In this document: in pieces, positions 10,454 to 24,016 of the stretch
How the letters are laid out: every line of letters begins with the position of its first letter
Position numbering within the stretch: the stretch's first letter is position 1
NCBI RefSeq assembly: GCF_003369915.1
Contig: NC_046677.1
Location: 4,092,001 to 4,156,000, forward strand
Direction: 5' to 3'
Source of the DNA: Drosophila miranda
Taxonomy: Eukaryota; Arthropoda; Insecta; Diptera; Drosophilidae
Length of the DNA: 64,000 nt
Made by a program: the position numbers and the translations under genes
Notes under the pieces: model-generated
Told to the model about the DNA's origin: nothing
The model's database searches: none
Seen by the model: only the letters and a program-made list of their open reading frames with translations

Positions 10454-11091
10454 TAATCGTAAAAAAGAATTTAAAGTGCTGTTTTAGTAGAACTTTTCGT
10501 CTGAATTGAGTTAGAGAGTCCGCTTATTCCTTCCCCTTTTTTGTGGTTTAGCCGACAAACCCATCAGGTTAATGCTCTTAATATCTTGAGTGAAATTTCC
10601 TTTCTGCGTATTGCTACTTTTGGTCGGGTTGCGTGGGCCCTAAATGCCTTTTCACGCTTGCCATAAATTGTTTGCCAATTGAAATGTATAGCGTGTAGTA
10701 CGGTGGAGTGGTTCAAAAAATGCCCGGGTCACGGAATCGCGCTGAACTCGAGGCAATTGTTTGCTGATGACCTTGTCTCCGGGCCCCCATCTGAACCTCC
10801 TCGCGGTGGCTCATTTAAGCTTAATTAAATATTTGTCGCTATTGATATTAGCTTATTATGCTGTCCCAGCGTCCATGTGTCTGCCGTATAACGTGTGCCG
10901 TGTGCCGTGTGCCAAGGTGTGTGGCAGACCCTTTAACGATTTTGATATATGAGCCTTGTCTCGCGTTAGCTGTTGGCACCGCACAATGACAATGGCAATC
11001 ATCATCAGCCGGGCACTTCCGTTCTTCAGTTTGCGGAAAATACGCGAGTCGTGCAGACGTTTCCTCTTACGCAACAGTTAGACAAGACAAA
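10454..11091. other. Gr28b-Gr28a intergenic spacer
   Basis: Likely Gr28a promoter. It contains a short tandem (CGTGTGC)3 near 10892-10913. No coding sequence seen. Confidence 0.5.
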
Positions 11092-12567
11092 ATGGCTTTT
11101 AAGCTGTGGGAGCGCATCTCCCAAGCGGACAATGTATTTCAGGCTTTGCGTCCGCTGACATACATCTCCCTGCTGGGCCTGGCTCCGTTTCGCCTCAATC
11201 TGAATCCGCGGAAGGAAGTGCAGACATCCACATACTCATTCGTCGCCGGTATCTTGCACTATCTGTTCTTCGTGTTGTGTTTCGTGACATCTGGCCTGGA
11301 GGGCGACTCCATAATTGGCTACTTCTTTCAGACGAATATTACGCGGCTGGGCGATAAAACCCTGCGTCTGACTGGTATCCTCGCCATGTCCACCATCTTT
11401 GGCTTCACGATGTTCAAGCGGCAACGTTTGGTCAGCATTATACAGAACTACATTGTGGTGGATGAGATATTCGTACGGCTGGGCATGAAGCTGGACTATC
11501 GTAGGATTCTGTTGTTTAGTTTCCTAATTTCCCTGGGCATGCTGCTGTTTAACGTCATCTACTTGTGTGTGAGCTATGGCCTGCTGGTGAGTGCCACTAT
11601 ATCGCCCTCGTTCGAGACCTTCACTACGTTCGCCCTGCCCCACATAAACATCAGCCTAATGGTCTTCAAGTTTCTATGCACCACGGACTTGGCCAAGAGT
11701 CGTTTTAGCATGCTCAACGAAGTGAGATAAGATACACTTAAATTCGAAAACATTTTACATGTTAATGCGATACTCCACAAATAGATCCTGCAGGACATTC
11801 TGGATGCACACATCGAGCAGTACAACGCCCTGGAGCTCTCGCCCATGCATTCGGTGGTGAATCACAAGCGATACTCGCATCGTCTGCGAAATTTTATCAG
11901 TACTCCGATGAAGCGGTACAGCGTGACTTCCATAATACGCCTGAATCCGGAATATGCCATCAAACAGGTGTCGAACATCCACAATCTGCTGTGCGACATT
12001 TGCCACACCATCGAGGAGTACTTCACCTATCCGCTGCTCGGCATTATAGCCATCTCCTTTCTGTTTATACTCTTTGATGACTTTTACATCCTCGAAGCGG
12101 TCCTGAACCCCAAGCGACTGGATGTCTTTGAGACGGATGAGTTCTTTGCCTTCTTCCTCATTCAAATGAGTTGGTATATTGTCATAATCATACTGATTGT
12201 GGAGTCCAGTAGTCGAACTATTCTGGAAAGCAACCAAAGTGCAGCCATTGTTCACAAGATCCTCAATATCACCGATGATCCAGAGCTGCGCGATCGTCTG
12301 TTCCGGCTCTCATTGCAGCTCTCCCACAGGAGAGTGCTCTTCACAGCCGCAGGACTTTTTCGCTTGGACCGCACGCTCATATTTACAGTCTGTACGATGA
12401 GATATCTGCAAATGAACTTTAATTAATTTTTTTATTCTATTGCGTCGTTGCAGATAACTGGCGCCGCCACTTGCTATCTCATTATACTCGTTCAATTCCG
12501 CGCCACACATCACATGGAAGACGCAGTCGGCGCAAATGCTTCTCACATTCACTTTCTCCATGATTAG
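11092..12567 (+). CDS. Gr28a: Gustatory receptor Gr28a
   Basis: Three exons: 11092-11721, 11785-12387 and 12454-12567, all phase 0, giving 448 residues. The protein starts MAFKLWERISQADNVFQALR and contains GLAPFRL, DSIIGYFFQTNIT and TAAGLFRLDRTL. It ends with the last-helix motif TCYLIILVQF, in which the usual TY is CY. It matches melanogaster Gr28a closely as I remember it. Exon structure is the same as Gr28b's proximal form, so the two are tandem duplicates. The second intron uses an unusual donor, ACA|GTCTGT. Gr28a is expressed in taste neurons and, in larvae, contributes to RNA/ribonucleoside taste together with Gr28b. Confidence 0.93.
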
Positions 12568-12900
12568 TCAAGCATTTACATGTTCCATTGCGGTTTATAT
12601 TTCTTTAAGCACAAATTAAAAACAAAAACACACAAATATGCAAATATTTTAAGTAAGTGATAAGTAGTACGGATTCATCTATGCCTTACCGATGGCAAGA
12701 ATAAGTTCAAAATTCAACAGATGCGTACATTCTAACTGAAAGAACGAATTAAATACCAAATACCGATCGCACAATCATGCAGGGCTTTAGTACACATTTA
12801 AATTTTAAAAAATGTAAGAATGTTGTCTCATTTTTACATGTTCTTGCGAATTTGAATTTAAATTTGAAGTAACATTTTCGTTGCAGCAGTTGACATTGCA

Positions 12901-12911
12901 CGGTCACACTA
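12901..12911 (+). promoter_or_regulatory. Core-promoter motif-1-like site
   Basis: CGGTCACACTA fits the Drosophila motif 1 consensus YGGTCACACTR. No gene start is evident beside it; it could mark an unannotated transcript or a distal 5' exon. Confidence 0.4.
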
Positions 12912-13880
12912 GAATTGGCAAAATGAGGGGCTGTTAAGCGCCAAATTTATCGTTCGATAACAGACCACCGTAGGGGTCTTGTAACACTGTCACATTCAAA
13001 TGAAAAACCGTTACATCGGGTAAAATTCGACTTTGGGACCTACTTTCACATCAGGAAATGCCATGTGTTCCATTTGCCCGACAACCTAATTTACTTCAAT
13101 GCAACATAATCTGTTTCGGTAACTCACCTGTCAGTCAACCAAATACTAATCCATATATGCACGGCACGCCACCCCCTAGCGACACAGAGAGACAATAATC
13201 CAATAAGTGAGACAGCCCGAATGCCCGCTGGAGCATTTGGGTGTTCCATGCTCTCAGACATTTGATTGTTCTATTTCCTCAGCCAATTCTGCAGTCCTCG
13301 TTGGGGGCTTTGCCAACGCATTGGTTTGGATTGGTTTTGTTTTGGCGAAGTTTGGCCCAGTAATTGCTTGATGTTGGTGTCGAAAATTGGAAGCTCTATG
13401 AAACTTTGATCGGTTCCCGGTCCGGTCAATTTACGGGGTTTACATGTGTAGTAGTATGAGCTGATTTGTGTATGGTTCAGTCAGTGCTAATCTCAACGAT
13501 TAGCCGCATTGATAAGTTTTCGACAACTGGTTATCAATTTTGGTTTTACTTCAAATCATTTATGATTTGTTTACGTTTCCTGCAAAACTCGTTGGACATG
13601 CGAAATTGCATTCCGAATTTCGAGTGCAATCGAATACAGATTAGGGATTTATAATATTTGCCCCAGTTTCAGCAGCAGAGCAGTTTGAGAGCCGACAGAG
13701 TTTCAGATTTCATTAAGTTTAATTCAAAATTCAATGACAAAACTATGGAAAATCTAAAGCGCAAATTAACCCAAACACCCGCACACCCACACACACAGAC
13801 AGACAGACATAATACATATGTAGAAAGCTCTTCTCACATGTGATGTGCCGGCGGCGCACTTGACTGACATTCATCATCAG

Positions 13881-13911
<31 letters not shown>

Positions 13912-14155
13912 AGCAACAGAAACAGCAGCAACGGCTATGGCAACGGCAGCTGCTGCTCCGGCGTTGATTCTCTCTGTTCTGTTCTGTTCTGCTCTGCTCT
14001 GCTCTGAACGCCGGTCACCGTCTCCGTCGTCGTTGTAGTTTCTGAGGGCTGCGCCATCGTCCGCCGCACTCGTAATCAAGCTTTCGTGGGTAACGGTACT
14101 GCTCTGGGTCGCGTTCTCTCCCCATATCCATATCCATATCCGTATCCGTGGCAAG
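13881..14155. repeat. Compound microsatellite cluster
   Basis: GGCAAC repeats (about five clean units from 13881), then TCTGT/GCTCT repeats at about 13968-14006, then CCATAT/CCGTAT repeats at 14121-14150. The GC-rich block stands out in AT-rich DNA and creates an artefactual Val/Ala-rich frame on the minus strand. Confidence 0.8.
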
Positions 14156-14899
14156 TGCTATCCTATAAGAGTGTAAACTATACCTCCGCATGCTCAAGTG
14201 CCTTCGAGTGTGTCCACCGTATCCTTATCGAATTTCAATTTCCACCATAAGGATATACATAGGAGTATATTTGTGATTTGTTTCTGTTTAACAAATAAAC
14301 AATAACCGCAAGTGAGTGCCCATAGAGAGAGAAGCGTAAGAGAAACAATAGTACTTAGCGCTCGTGGAAAGCTCATCCATAAATTTCTGTTTTGACGGCT
14401 AACATTTAGGTTTGATTTGGCTTAATCGCCGGTAGACTTGTTAAGATTACAGGCAATTAAGGAAATCGAAGTCGATTGGCTCTGAGAACGGCGAATTCCA
14501 TAATAAAAGTACAGTGATGGCTCTCTTTAGGGGAAAGTTAATGTTCTAGCAAGTACTGTTGTGCGTTTAACGCAGATCAGATCACAAGAAAGTCCTATAG
14601 GGATCAAAGACTTTTCCAAATCGGCATTGGATCACTGGAAATATTTAAATTCATTCATCAAAAAATTCTTTTATAAGTTTATCGAAAAAACGGACGAGAG
14701 ATCAGCGCCTAAGACACATATTCAAGGTACAGAGTAGAAGGACACCTACAAATATGTCCACCGTCTGAGTTTCCACTGTACCCCTTATAAATGCATTTAT
14801 CAGCATTATTGTGTTTAACTGCGCTTTGTTCTACCGATGCCATTGCAATTTCTGTCTAGGATAATGAGACTGTTCATAATGAAAACAAAAGAGGTCGGG

Positions 14900-14910
14900 C
14901 GGTCACACTT
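14900..14910 (+). promoter_or_regulatory. Core-promoter motif-1-like site
   Basis: CGGTCACACTT, one mismatch from motif 1, in gene-free DNA. Confidence 0.3.
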
Positions 14911-16286
14911 CGAATGTCTTATTTACTTTGCAATTCTCTGCCATGCCATACAGCTGCTAAATATAGACCATTCCATCCGGAAAAGAAGAGCTGGTTCAGA
15001 ACAAATTACCCATACGACCCGTGTGACTCAAGTTCAAGTTGAGTCCAAACTGAAACGTACACTAATTGCAGCTGCGCGCGCCTTGTTAAAAACAAGTGCC
15101 AAATGGCACTAGAGTCTTTGTCTCTCAGTTCCCCAAAATAAATATTATATTTATAGGTTTAGTTTTGGTATTTAATTGATGCGGGTATTTCTGTAATTAA
15201 AGGCCGAATCAACTTAATTGCATGCTGATAGATGGCACATTATCGGGAAACTAAAGACTAGCATAATGCAAATTTTTGTTGCTTTGTTTGCTGAGATGAG
15301 ACGGAGTTTTTTTACAAACTACGTCGAAACAACAAGTTGCGGTTGAGTGTTTCTCAATGTCGGGCTTTTTGTGGCTCGCGTTGGGAAATTGTTTGAGAAT
15401 TTGAGAAGGTGTTGGATAGATAGATGTCTCTGTCATATATACAAATGTATCACATTTCTTGTGTGTTTATTTTATTGATCAAGCCCCCGATCCGACCATT
15501 CATTTATTCACTATATATTTATCACTATATAACCTATTGGCACTTTTCCTATAGATTGCTGCAGTCTCTGGCAGCAATTTCTGGTTGGTTCTGATTCTGT
15601 CTCAGGCTCGGTTCAGTGTTCGTTGGTCATCTGCATGGCATATGCATTTCGCGTTCAGTATATATCAAAAATGCTAATATGAAAGATCAACAGCCAGCAA
15701 GAATTCCTTCCACACACAATTCCTTAATTTAATAATGAATAACGAAATGAATAACTCTCTCCAACAAGTAACTTTGAACTTAATTGAAGGCAATTATTCA
15801 GTGTTGGAGTGTCTTCCTTCGGTGAAAATGTGAATCTTCTGTGTTGTGCTCTGGATCTAATTGAATTAACAGACTAATTTAGTGTTCCCAAGATGTGCGA
15901 TGTGATGTGATGTTTCAGGAACCACCTGTTCAATGTCCAGTCGAATTAAAACATCTGTCACATTTTATGACTTCTGAAGAGTGCAACCAACAATAAAAAG
16001 GCGCCGACAAATGCTCGGCGACAGTCATTCATCATTCAAAAAGACATAATCATATCAATTGAACATCCACACTAAAGTAACTCGGTTGACACGCTCCCAA
16101 ATATACATACGTATGTACATATAGTCGTACACCGTTCCTATATATAGATTCGTATTCATGTGCAATAACGGAAAGTGTCAAAGACCCAACCATAGCTCAC
16201 TGTGGGGTCAATTGATAGACTCAATTATGACGATATATCAGAGCGATGCGAACAATGACAACATACATACATTCATATATCTCTCC

Positions 16287-16289
<3 letters not shown>

Positions 16290-16326
<37 letters not shown>
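16290..16326. repeat. (TA)n microsatellite
   Basis: About 18 uninterrupted TA units. Confidence 0.95.
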
Positions 16327-16332
<6 letters not shown>

Positions 16333-17790
16333 GCATATGTACATATATTTATGCTGATTTGTTATATAGCAAGTGCTGGGAACTCTTCAGAGATTGTGAG
16401 GGATTCAACCGATAAGTGCAGTGCAGTTCAATTGTTCCTCAATTGATCGCCAATGTCTGTCTCTTCCTCATGGGTCTATTCACCTAGCAGACGCGGTTTG
16501 AAATCCGCTTATCGGAATGCAGTGGATACCCGCTATGACAAATATACTCGTATTTATTGTTATTTATTGCTTGCACTTCCATTATGGAAACCCTATAGTA
16601 TGTACGAGTGTAAGAGAAGCTTCCAACTAATTAAAACGCTGAATCCATTGAAAAGTGTCAGGCGAAGCTTTGTAATTATCACCACTGATACGGGAATCGA
16701 CAAAATATATAGTATTTGCGTATACTTACTTATAACTATGGGTATATTCTACATGACTACACGGGTGTAAACATCAATTGAAAGTCACGTTTTGCTTAAA
16801 TTGATTCAATTATATTGATTAAAAAGGAGACGTTAGTAATATTTTTACTCGTTGCAGTTCCATCTCTAAGGTCATTTATTTGTTTATATTTCAATCAATA
16901 TTAAGTCAACTTTGCATTTCCTTTGTTTCCATTGTTTCCCGTGTTGGCATTAATACTAGTTAATAATTATGTAAAAGTATATATTTATGTACAAATGAGA
17001 GCTTCTAGAAAGTAGCATTAGGGATGTATTTTTAAATATTCTGGTGCTCCAAGTGAGTGGTAAAGCCGGCTTTTTTTACTGATGATTCTGTACTTCTCAT
17101 TTGCCATTGAGTCGGACGTACATTCGAAACATGAGCATTCATTCAAAGCTAATCATTCGTTTTTGTTTATTACGGATCAATTTTTTTATTGCTCAGCATG
17201 GTCGTACTTCAAGTTCTATGCAGTGAGCCCAGTCATAAAAACTTTATAGGATAAACATGCTGTGTCTTGGATTTGTTGGCAGCTCAGCGGCCAATATGAC
17301 TGCTGGAAAACATCGAAAACACAGCTCATCGATTTAGACCTCTGTGGAGACTGGGTATCAACCATAATTTATAGTTTTCTCCAAGTTAAAGTGTCTTTCA
17401 GACTAGACTGGTTTCGAATTGTAGCGGAATATGGCCGTAAAGTATGCAATGCTTTTGTACACAGCAGTGTGGATGAAGCATGTAAAATCCATGTAGAATG
17501 AATCTTATCATAAGATCACCGCTACACTCATCTGCGGTGCGAGAACTGCAGATTATATATGCACATGTACTAAATATGCATATTATTTTATTATTTTAAA
17601 TATTTTTCTACGATGAACTAGTCTTACATACGTATTTATATAAATTATTTCCCGCAGACCTTGACTCATACCCATATTGATATGGATATCCCAATTGATG
17701 TGCACTTGTGCCTCTGTTTTCGTTTCCAAAGTTAATAATATAACTTGCATATCATTACAGTCCCCATTACAGTTCCCAATTCACAGCGCC

Positions 17791-19826
17791 ATGCCCACAC
17801 AGAGCAGCACCATGTGGGGCCAGAAAAGCAATCGCAAATTAATTATCGGCATATTCGGCTTTAGCCTGGGACTGTTTGGCATTTTGTGCGGAATGTTCTG
17901 GGAGGACATATTCAATTGGATCATGCACAAGGTAATTAATGAATGAATGACAACAGTGGGACACGTGTTGATCCGACCAGCTGTACTTGATTAGCCGCCC
18001 CCAAGCCCACAAATGGGAGTCAAAGAAGAAGTGCCGCCGCAATTGGCGCGAGTCAGAGATCGAGGGAAACTTGTTGAGATTTTTAATTAATCACAATTGG
18101 GGGCATCTTACACACAGGAAATGGTTCTGGCACCCGATACACGTGTCTACGACAACTGGAAGTCGCCGCCACTGGAACTCAATTTGGATATCTATCTGTT
18201 CAACTGGACTAATCCCGAGGAGTTTGGCAACCTCTCAACGAAGCCCATACTCGAACAGGTGGGTCCATATCGATTTAGCGAGCGGCCCGATAAGGTGGAC
18301 ATCGATTGGCATCCGGAGAACGCTTCTGTCAGCTATCGCCGTCGGAGTTTCTTCTACTTCGATGAGGAGGGCAGCAACGGCAGTCTGGACGATGAGATTA
18401 ACACCCTCAATGCGGTTGCACTGGTTGGTATATGAAGGGATATCATGAGATAATCCTCATACTGATACCGACTTACCTATGACTATATGTGATGTTCCTT
18501 TCCTTAGTCTGCTGCAGCCACGGCCAAGCATTGGCCCAGTGTCAAACGCGCCATGGTCGATGTGGGTCTTAAGGTCTACGGTCCTGAAATGAGCGTCCGT
18601 AAAAAAATCGATGAGCTCCTGTTTACAGGCTACAGTGATGTGATGATCGACGTGGCGATGGCCATGCCCATCTTTGGCGATGAGGTCAAGGTTCCTTTTG
18701 ATAAGTTTGGCTGGTTCTATACCCGGAATGGCAGTGCCGACCTAACCGGTGTCTTTAATGTCTTTACGGGTGCTGACGATCTGGCCAAGCTGGGGCAAAT
18801 GCACACGTGGAACTACCAGGAGAACACGGGCTTCTTCGAGTCATTCTGCGGCATGACCAACGGTTCGGCGGGAGAATTTCAGCCACAGCATCTTAAACCA
18901 GGTGGCAGCATAGGCCTTTTTACCCCCGACATGTGTCGTACGGTTCCGCTGGACTATCTCAAAACTGTGGAGATTGAAGGCCTAAAGGGCTATAAATTCG
19001 CTGGTGGGCCGCGATCTGTGGATAATGGTGAGTGGCACTGCAATTATTTAAAGATCCTAAAGGTCAGATAATCGAATTTTGGTTTTTAGGCACACTGTAT
19101 CCCGAGAATCTTTGCTACTGCGGCGGTGAGTGCGTTCCCTCGGGAGTGATGAACATCAGTGCCTGTCGCTTTGGATCGCCCGTCTTCATGTCTTACCCAC
19201 ATTTCTACAACGGAGATCAGTATTTTGTTGATCAAGTGGAGGGACTTGAGCCCAAGCAGGAGGATCACGAGTTCTACATGGTTGTGGAGCCAAATACAGG
19301 AATTCCACTGGAAGTTGCAGCCCGTTTTCAGGTCAACATGCTGGTGGAGCCCATAGAGGGGATTGCCTTGTACAAGGATGTACCCCGAATATTCTTCCCG
19401 CTAATCTGGTTCGAGCAGAAGGTGAGGATCACACCGGAAATGGCCGATCAACTGAAGGTTCTGCCCATTGTCCTGCTGTCGGGGCATATCTTTGCTGGAG
19501 TTTGCCTGGCCATTGGCCTGATCCTCCTCTGCTGGGCTCCCGTCGAACATATGATGTCCTGGTGCCGGCGTCGTCGCTACGATCTGAAAAACCAAACGAA
19601 GACCAATGGCGATTACAAGAGTCGCTCCCGTTACGCCAGTGCCGAAGAGCTTAAGTCCAAGGCCTCCACTCTGATCTGCGAGAAGAGTACCAGCGGAACT
19701 CCGGATAGTTCTCCCCTGCTCGCCCGGCGAGGCCAAAAGGCAACAATTGTCCCGACCATGTCCAAGTCGCAGACGGGTGAAAGTGTAGCCACCGCCTCGA
19801 CCTCCGTCAGCGAGAACAAGGAGTAA
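17791..19826 (+). CDS. santa-maria: CD36-family scavenger receptor, santa-maria
   Basis: Four exons: 17791-17931, 18118-18423, 18508-19027 and 19090-19826, giving 567 residues. Topology is that of class B scavenger receptors: a short cytosolic N terminus, a transmembrane helix at about residues 15-37, a large lumenal/extracellular domain with several N-glycosylation sequons (NWT, NLS, NAS, NGS, NIS) and paired cysteines (YCGGEC), a second helix at about 446-471 (VLPIVLLSGHIFAGVCLAIG), then a CRRRR cytosolic tail of about 95 residues. In melanogaster Santa-maria imports carotenoids into neurons and glia so that NinaB can cleave them to retinal for rhodopsin. Sequence and position near Gr28a match santa-maria as I remember it. 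Other CD36 members such as ninaD are the alternative, but their location differs. Confidence 0.82.
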
Positions 19827-21163
19827 CGGAAGCATCCTTTCGCCATTTAGCTAGTTAAGCCGTCCTAGTGCTTAGTCGTAGTTCCTAGTTTAGGTAATAC
19901 GTTTTTACCAATACCAAATACCATCAAAATTCGAACCATTCCCAGTGCCTATGCCAAAGATGAGGTAGCCAGCGATGCCATTTGTTTGGCATACGAATAC
20001 TCTTTTACATTCCCTAGTTGTAACTCATAAGACATTTTTGTACTCGTATTGTAAATGTTTTCTTTCTGCAGTTCGCTTGAACCAAACCTAAGGCCAAAAT
20101 ATCAAAGTACATATTTTATAAAACGTATTTACTTGCATTTTTTTTGGGAAAGAGGGTCTGGGAATATGGTTTCTTCTCAACAAGGGCAATGGTTTAAAAC
20201 CCATTGCATACAATATATTCCACGAAGGGAATATTAACATGAAGATTATGAACACCCACTATTGATATCATTTGCCCTGATTCCTGGGAATTATCTTTCA
20301 AATAGATCGTACATTTTTCACCTTCCTACTACCACTCACCAATTTGTAATGGGGATATAAGAATTGTTGTATGAACAATATACAAATATCCCAAACAAAA
20401 TGTAGTCATAATTATATATTGACACTCGCACAAAAAATGGCAGACAACGCCAACACGTATGCTTGGATTATATACGTCTTCTACGTCTCGCACTCACCCG
20501 CTCATCCAAAAGTGCTGATTAGAGCTATGGACAAAGAATTTTTCCTTGTCAAGCTCTCAAATACAAACATGTTTTCCGCATCAGGAAAAGTTCTACAACC
20601 ATAAAAACCGTTAGACGGGTTGCTCATCGGCTTGGATCCTGAAGTCCATTCCCACATTTAGGTAATACTTCCAAATGACATAGTTCGGAGCAACAGAAAA
20701 AGCTTACAACACTATGGCAAACAGTTTCCCGGGTCAATTAGTGTATACGAAATATATATGAACACAGGTCTGAATTCGTTCATATTCTTTAAGTTCCATG
20801 ATTCTATAGGAATTCGTACTTGAAGGAGTCCAAATGGATTCCAGTAAATCAATAATTTGATATAATTTCATCAACAAATTTTCACATTTTTATTATTTTA
20901 TCAACAGTTAATTATCAATTGGAACAATATAGGTACTCGTACTACCTATAGTATACGGAATGTACATCCTAGAAAACCCTAAAAAAGATTATTGATTCGT
21001 TCACGAATGTGCCAATCTTTGAGCGTTGCTTTAACTTAATAACAGTACAATAATATTTGCAATATCACAAATGACCCAACTTAAGTGACTAAAATACGAA
21101 TCGAAAAGGAGGACAGTGTGGGACTATGGTAGGTAGGTAGGTAGGGGAAGGCAGACTTGTAGT
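19827..21163. other. santa-maria 3'UTR and convergent spacer
   Basis: Spacer between the convergent santa-maria and CRAL-TRIO genes. It contains copy B of the dispersed repeat at 20487-20545. No coding sequence supported. Confidence 0.5.
20487..20545 (+). repeat. Dispersed short repeat, copy B
   Basis: CGCTCATCCAAAAGTGCTGA followed by TTAGAGCTATGGACAAAGAA. The following GACAAAGAA...TTCCTTGTC arms form a small imperfect inverted repeat in the same place as in copy A. Confidence 0.55.
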
Positions 21164-22575
21164 CTACTTCTTTATTTTATAGCCCGCAGTATAGCCATAG
21201 CTGTCAGCAACTGAAAGGTAAAGAAAAGACGAAATAAATTAGTTGAGAAGTTATGAGTGATGATGAGAAAAGTATCCTACGTTCGTAATCCTTGGAATAA
21301 CACTCGAAGAACTCTCCCAGAAGTTTTCCAGGAGGCAGCTCCCATGTTGCAGTGCCGCCATATTTCGGTGGCAAGGAACTGGCTTGAATGTGAGATACCA
21401 AAGCCTTGTAGTCCTTGCCATGGAAGAAGATCTACGAGTATAACGATAGTTTGGAGTAGTAAATAAAGGATCTAGAAACTTTGAATACTTACACGCTTGC
21501 GCAGCTTTTCGCGTATGAATGGTTTGAATATGGCAAATAGCATATTGAATATGTATGAATTATTCACAATGTGAACTGCCTTTAAGCGCACGCAGATGCA
21601 TTCCTGTACATAATCCAACAACATGGCCGCAAACGATGGTGTAAATTGCGTAATATGGCTAAGTGGCAGACCTACAAAATAAAGATTAAGATCTCTTAGT
21701 GAAAACACCCATTGTCATATATAATACTAATTCTAGATGCTATTACCTTCCATATCAATGATGACAACTGCTCCGCAGATTTGTGAATATGGTTCCACCA
21801 TCGATCCCAAAACTGTCAACTGTATCCCACGGAAGAGATCGGGCAAGGGCACCTGTGATGGTTTCCATTTTTCTAGCGCGGAAATAAGTATTAAGAGAGT
21901 TCTTTTGCGTGATGTTTGATGATTACTTACTTCCTGCCTCCAGCACTAGTAGACGGCGACCATGTTGGTCTCTTTCTGGCAATAGATTTAGTATATTTGC
22001 CTCAAATACATTACGCAATTTTGCGGGGATTATGTTCTCACAGGCAATGCCGTATTTCAGTTTCATGTGATAGAAGTTCTTGAGCTGAAAAAGACAATAA
22101 ATGTTGGATTAAAGATACATATGTTTCCTGAAGCCAGGGATATGTGATGGTCTGGGAATAGCCTCCAAACTTCAACTTTGATCTACATTTCTTTGCACCT
22201 TTTCAATCATCAATTCACTGAACACTCACCCTTTTCAAGGCACTCTCTGGATAGTAATGTGTAGGACGCAAAAACATCATCATGTACTCATCATCCAGTG
22301 GCAAGTTTAGATACTTTTCATCTAAATAATAAAGAACACACACACAAGAAATCAGATGTGTCGAATTTGGATGATTTCCTCTTATTACTTTGTATAAGTT
22401 CCCTTAGCTCCTTGATAGCCTGCTCCTTGTGGCCCGGTGTTTCATTTAATTCGTCCTGTGCCTTCTTGAGTGCCCATTCGGGTGCCGGCTCCTTTTCCAT
22501 GCGGATGCGAGCCGATCCAAGATCGATGTAAGGCAACTGCTGTTCATCGTAGCTAATGCACTCTGCCTTTCCCAT
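21164..22575 (-). CDS. CRAL-TRIO domain lipid-transfer protein (alpha-TTP/CRALBP-like)
   Basis: Seven exons, all with GT/AG borders: 22575-22389, 22321-22230, 22084-21931, 21872-21747, 21671-21493, 21431-21281 and 21210-21164. They give 311 residues, the usual length. The N-terminal CRAL_TRIO_N part (about 30-110) includes [12 protein letters not shown] and [18 protein letters not shown]. The lipid-binding domain (about 120-290) has [35 protein letters not shown] and [20 protein letters not shown], the hallmark of the alpha-tocopherol/retinaldehyde-binding branch. It presumably carries a hydrophobic ligand in the cytosol. It is probably one of the melanogaster pair CG5973/CG5958, most likely CG5973; the name is not certain. 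The terminal exon is tiny (47 bp, [15 protein letters not shown]). Confidence 0.88.
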
Positions 22576-24016
22576 ATTGTTGTTCTGTGGTTGATGATCG
22601 TCCGATCTGATCTGCTGCGATGTTGTTCACCGATTCAGGCTGCGAACGAGAATAAAATTGTTTTGGTTTGGGCTTAAACATTTTGAGTGGCTTGGCGAGT
22701 ATTTCCTCAAGTCGTTTGGCACAACTGGGTTACTTCCGCAGCGGCAGCAAAGCAACAGTTCAATGCCTTTCTAGCTCCAATGCCTGAAACTGTCCAATAG
22801 GTCTGTCCGTCCGTTTGTTTGTCTGTGGGTCTGCGTGTCTATGTCCGTATGCCCATGTTTATGTATGACTCAATGCTGATCTTCATAAGCTAAAAACGCC
22901 GAAAAATAGCCACAACGGAAGAAGCGGCTCGTACAAACAGGTAGAGTTAGACACAAACGGGTAAAGAGGGTGCATGGCTGAGGAAAAGATCGTTAGACGG
23001 ACAGACAATAGACAATAGTGCCCAAAACTGGTCGCACAACGTGCGTTCGAGAGCCGCTTAAATTAGTGTATACCCTCACCGGTAATGGGTATCAAATGTT
23101 GGTCAGGGTTCTTGCCACAGATCATCGATAGGAATCATTAGAAAAGTGCATAGAGGGTGAAGTCCTAAGAACAAGGTTTCGTTTATTATTAATGATTCGA
23201 TTTTTATGAATATTTAATCTGAAACCGGAATATTATCCACTTTGAAGATCAGACAGATCAGCGATCAGAGATTATACATTCATTATTGTATCATAGAGAG
23301 GATTCGATAGTCCAATAAGTCTGTAGGTCTGTTCTGAAAAGCTTTATTTCTGAGCGCGGTAAGGGTCTCCAATCTTCTGCATGCCGCAAATTCACTTTTC
23401 CCTCTACAATATTTTATGCTTCTTTTTTTTGGCTATTTGAAAAACCGAAACGTGGGTCCACCCATTTGGCTCGTAGACGACTTGGCAACACCTTGGCTAG
23501 CAAAACAAAATCGAAAAGCCATTCGATTCGGTGACGTAGCAATATGTGAGCCGGCGGTGATCTATGCCCTGTCATGAAGGACTTGACAATGGCACACAAA
23601 AACCCGAAAGCGAAAAAAACGAGAGGAGAGTGGAGGAAGCAGTCGATGTAGAGTCGTGTAGACAGAGCCGAAAATTGTAGCGCAAATCGTAGTCCATTAA
23701 ATCTGATTTAGTGCTGCTCTTGTGATTAAAGCAATTAGTAAGTTTTTGATATTCGTTAGATTTCTATTATGAGACTCGACATTGTGCGGTCAAGACGAAT
23801 GAAGGTAAAAGTCAAGGCCAAGTTTAAGCAGCAGTAGATATTTGTTTTTCTTTCTCAGAGGCGACCAATTATGGCCTGATTTGCGACTGAGTCTTCTTTT
23901 GTGGAGTCTTCTGTTTTCTGTTTGCCTCCAGAAGTTTCGTCAATGAATCTCCGGGTGGTTTATATTTTTATTTGCTTTGGATTTTCGGTTTTGACTTTGC
24001 CTTTATTTTGTTTTTT
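22576..24016. other. 5' flank of the CRAL-TRIO gene
   Basis: Likely promoter region near 22.6-22.9 kb, with GTCT-rich and pyrimidine-rich stretches. 23068-23095 (TATACCCTCACCGGTAATGG and onward) resembles a DINE/INE-1 terminus fragment. No coding sequence seen. Confidence 0.4.

Larger units (their letters stand above)
12568..17790. other. Gr28a-santa-maria intergenic region
   Basis: 5.2 kb without recognisable coding genes. It contains core-promoter motif-1-like sites at 12901 and 14900, a compound microsatellite cluster at 13880-14155 and a (TA)n tract at 16290-16326. The 17.0-17.79 kb stretch is probably santa-maria 5' regulatory DNA. Noncoding 5' exons of santa-maria could lie here but cannot be placed. 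Confidence 0.5.

Noticed and set aside
13834-14154. Val/Ala-rich minus-strand frame
   Set aside because: Produced by GGCAAC and pyrimidine microsatellites.
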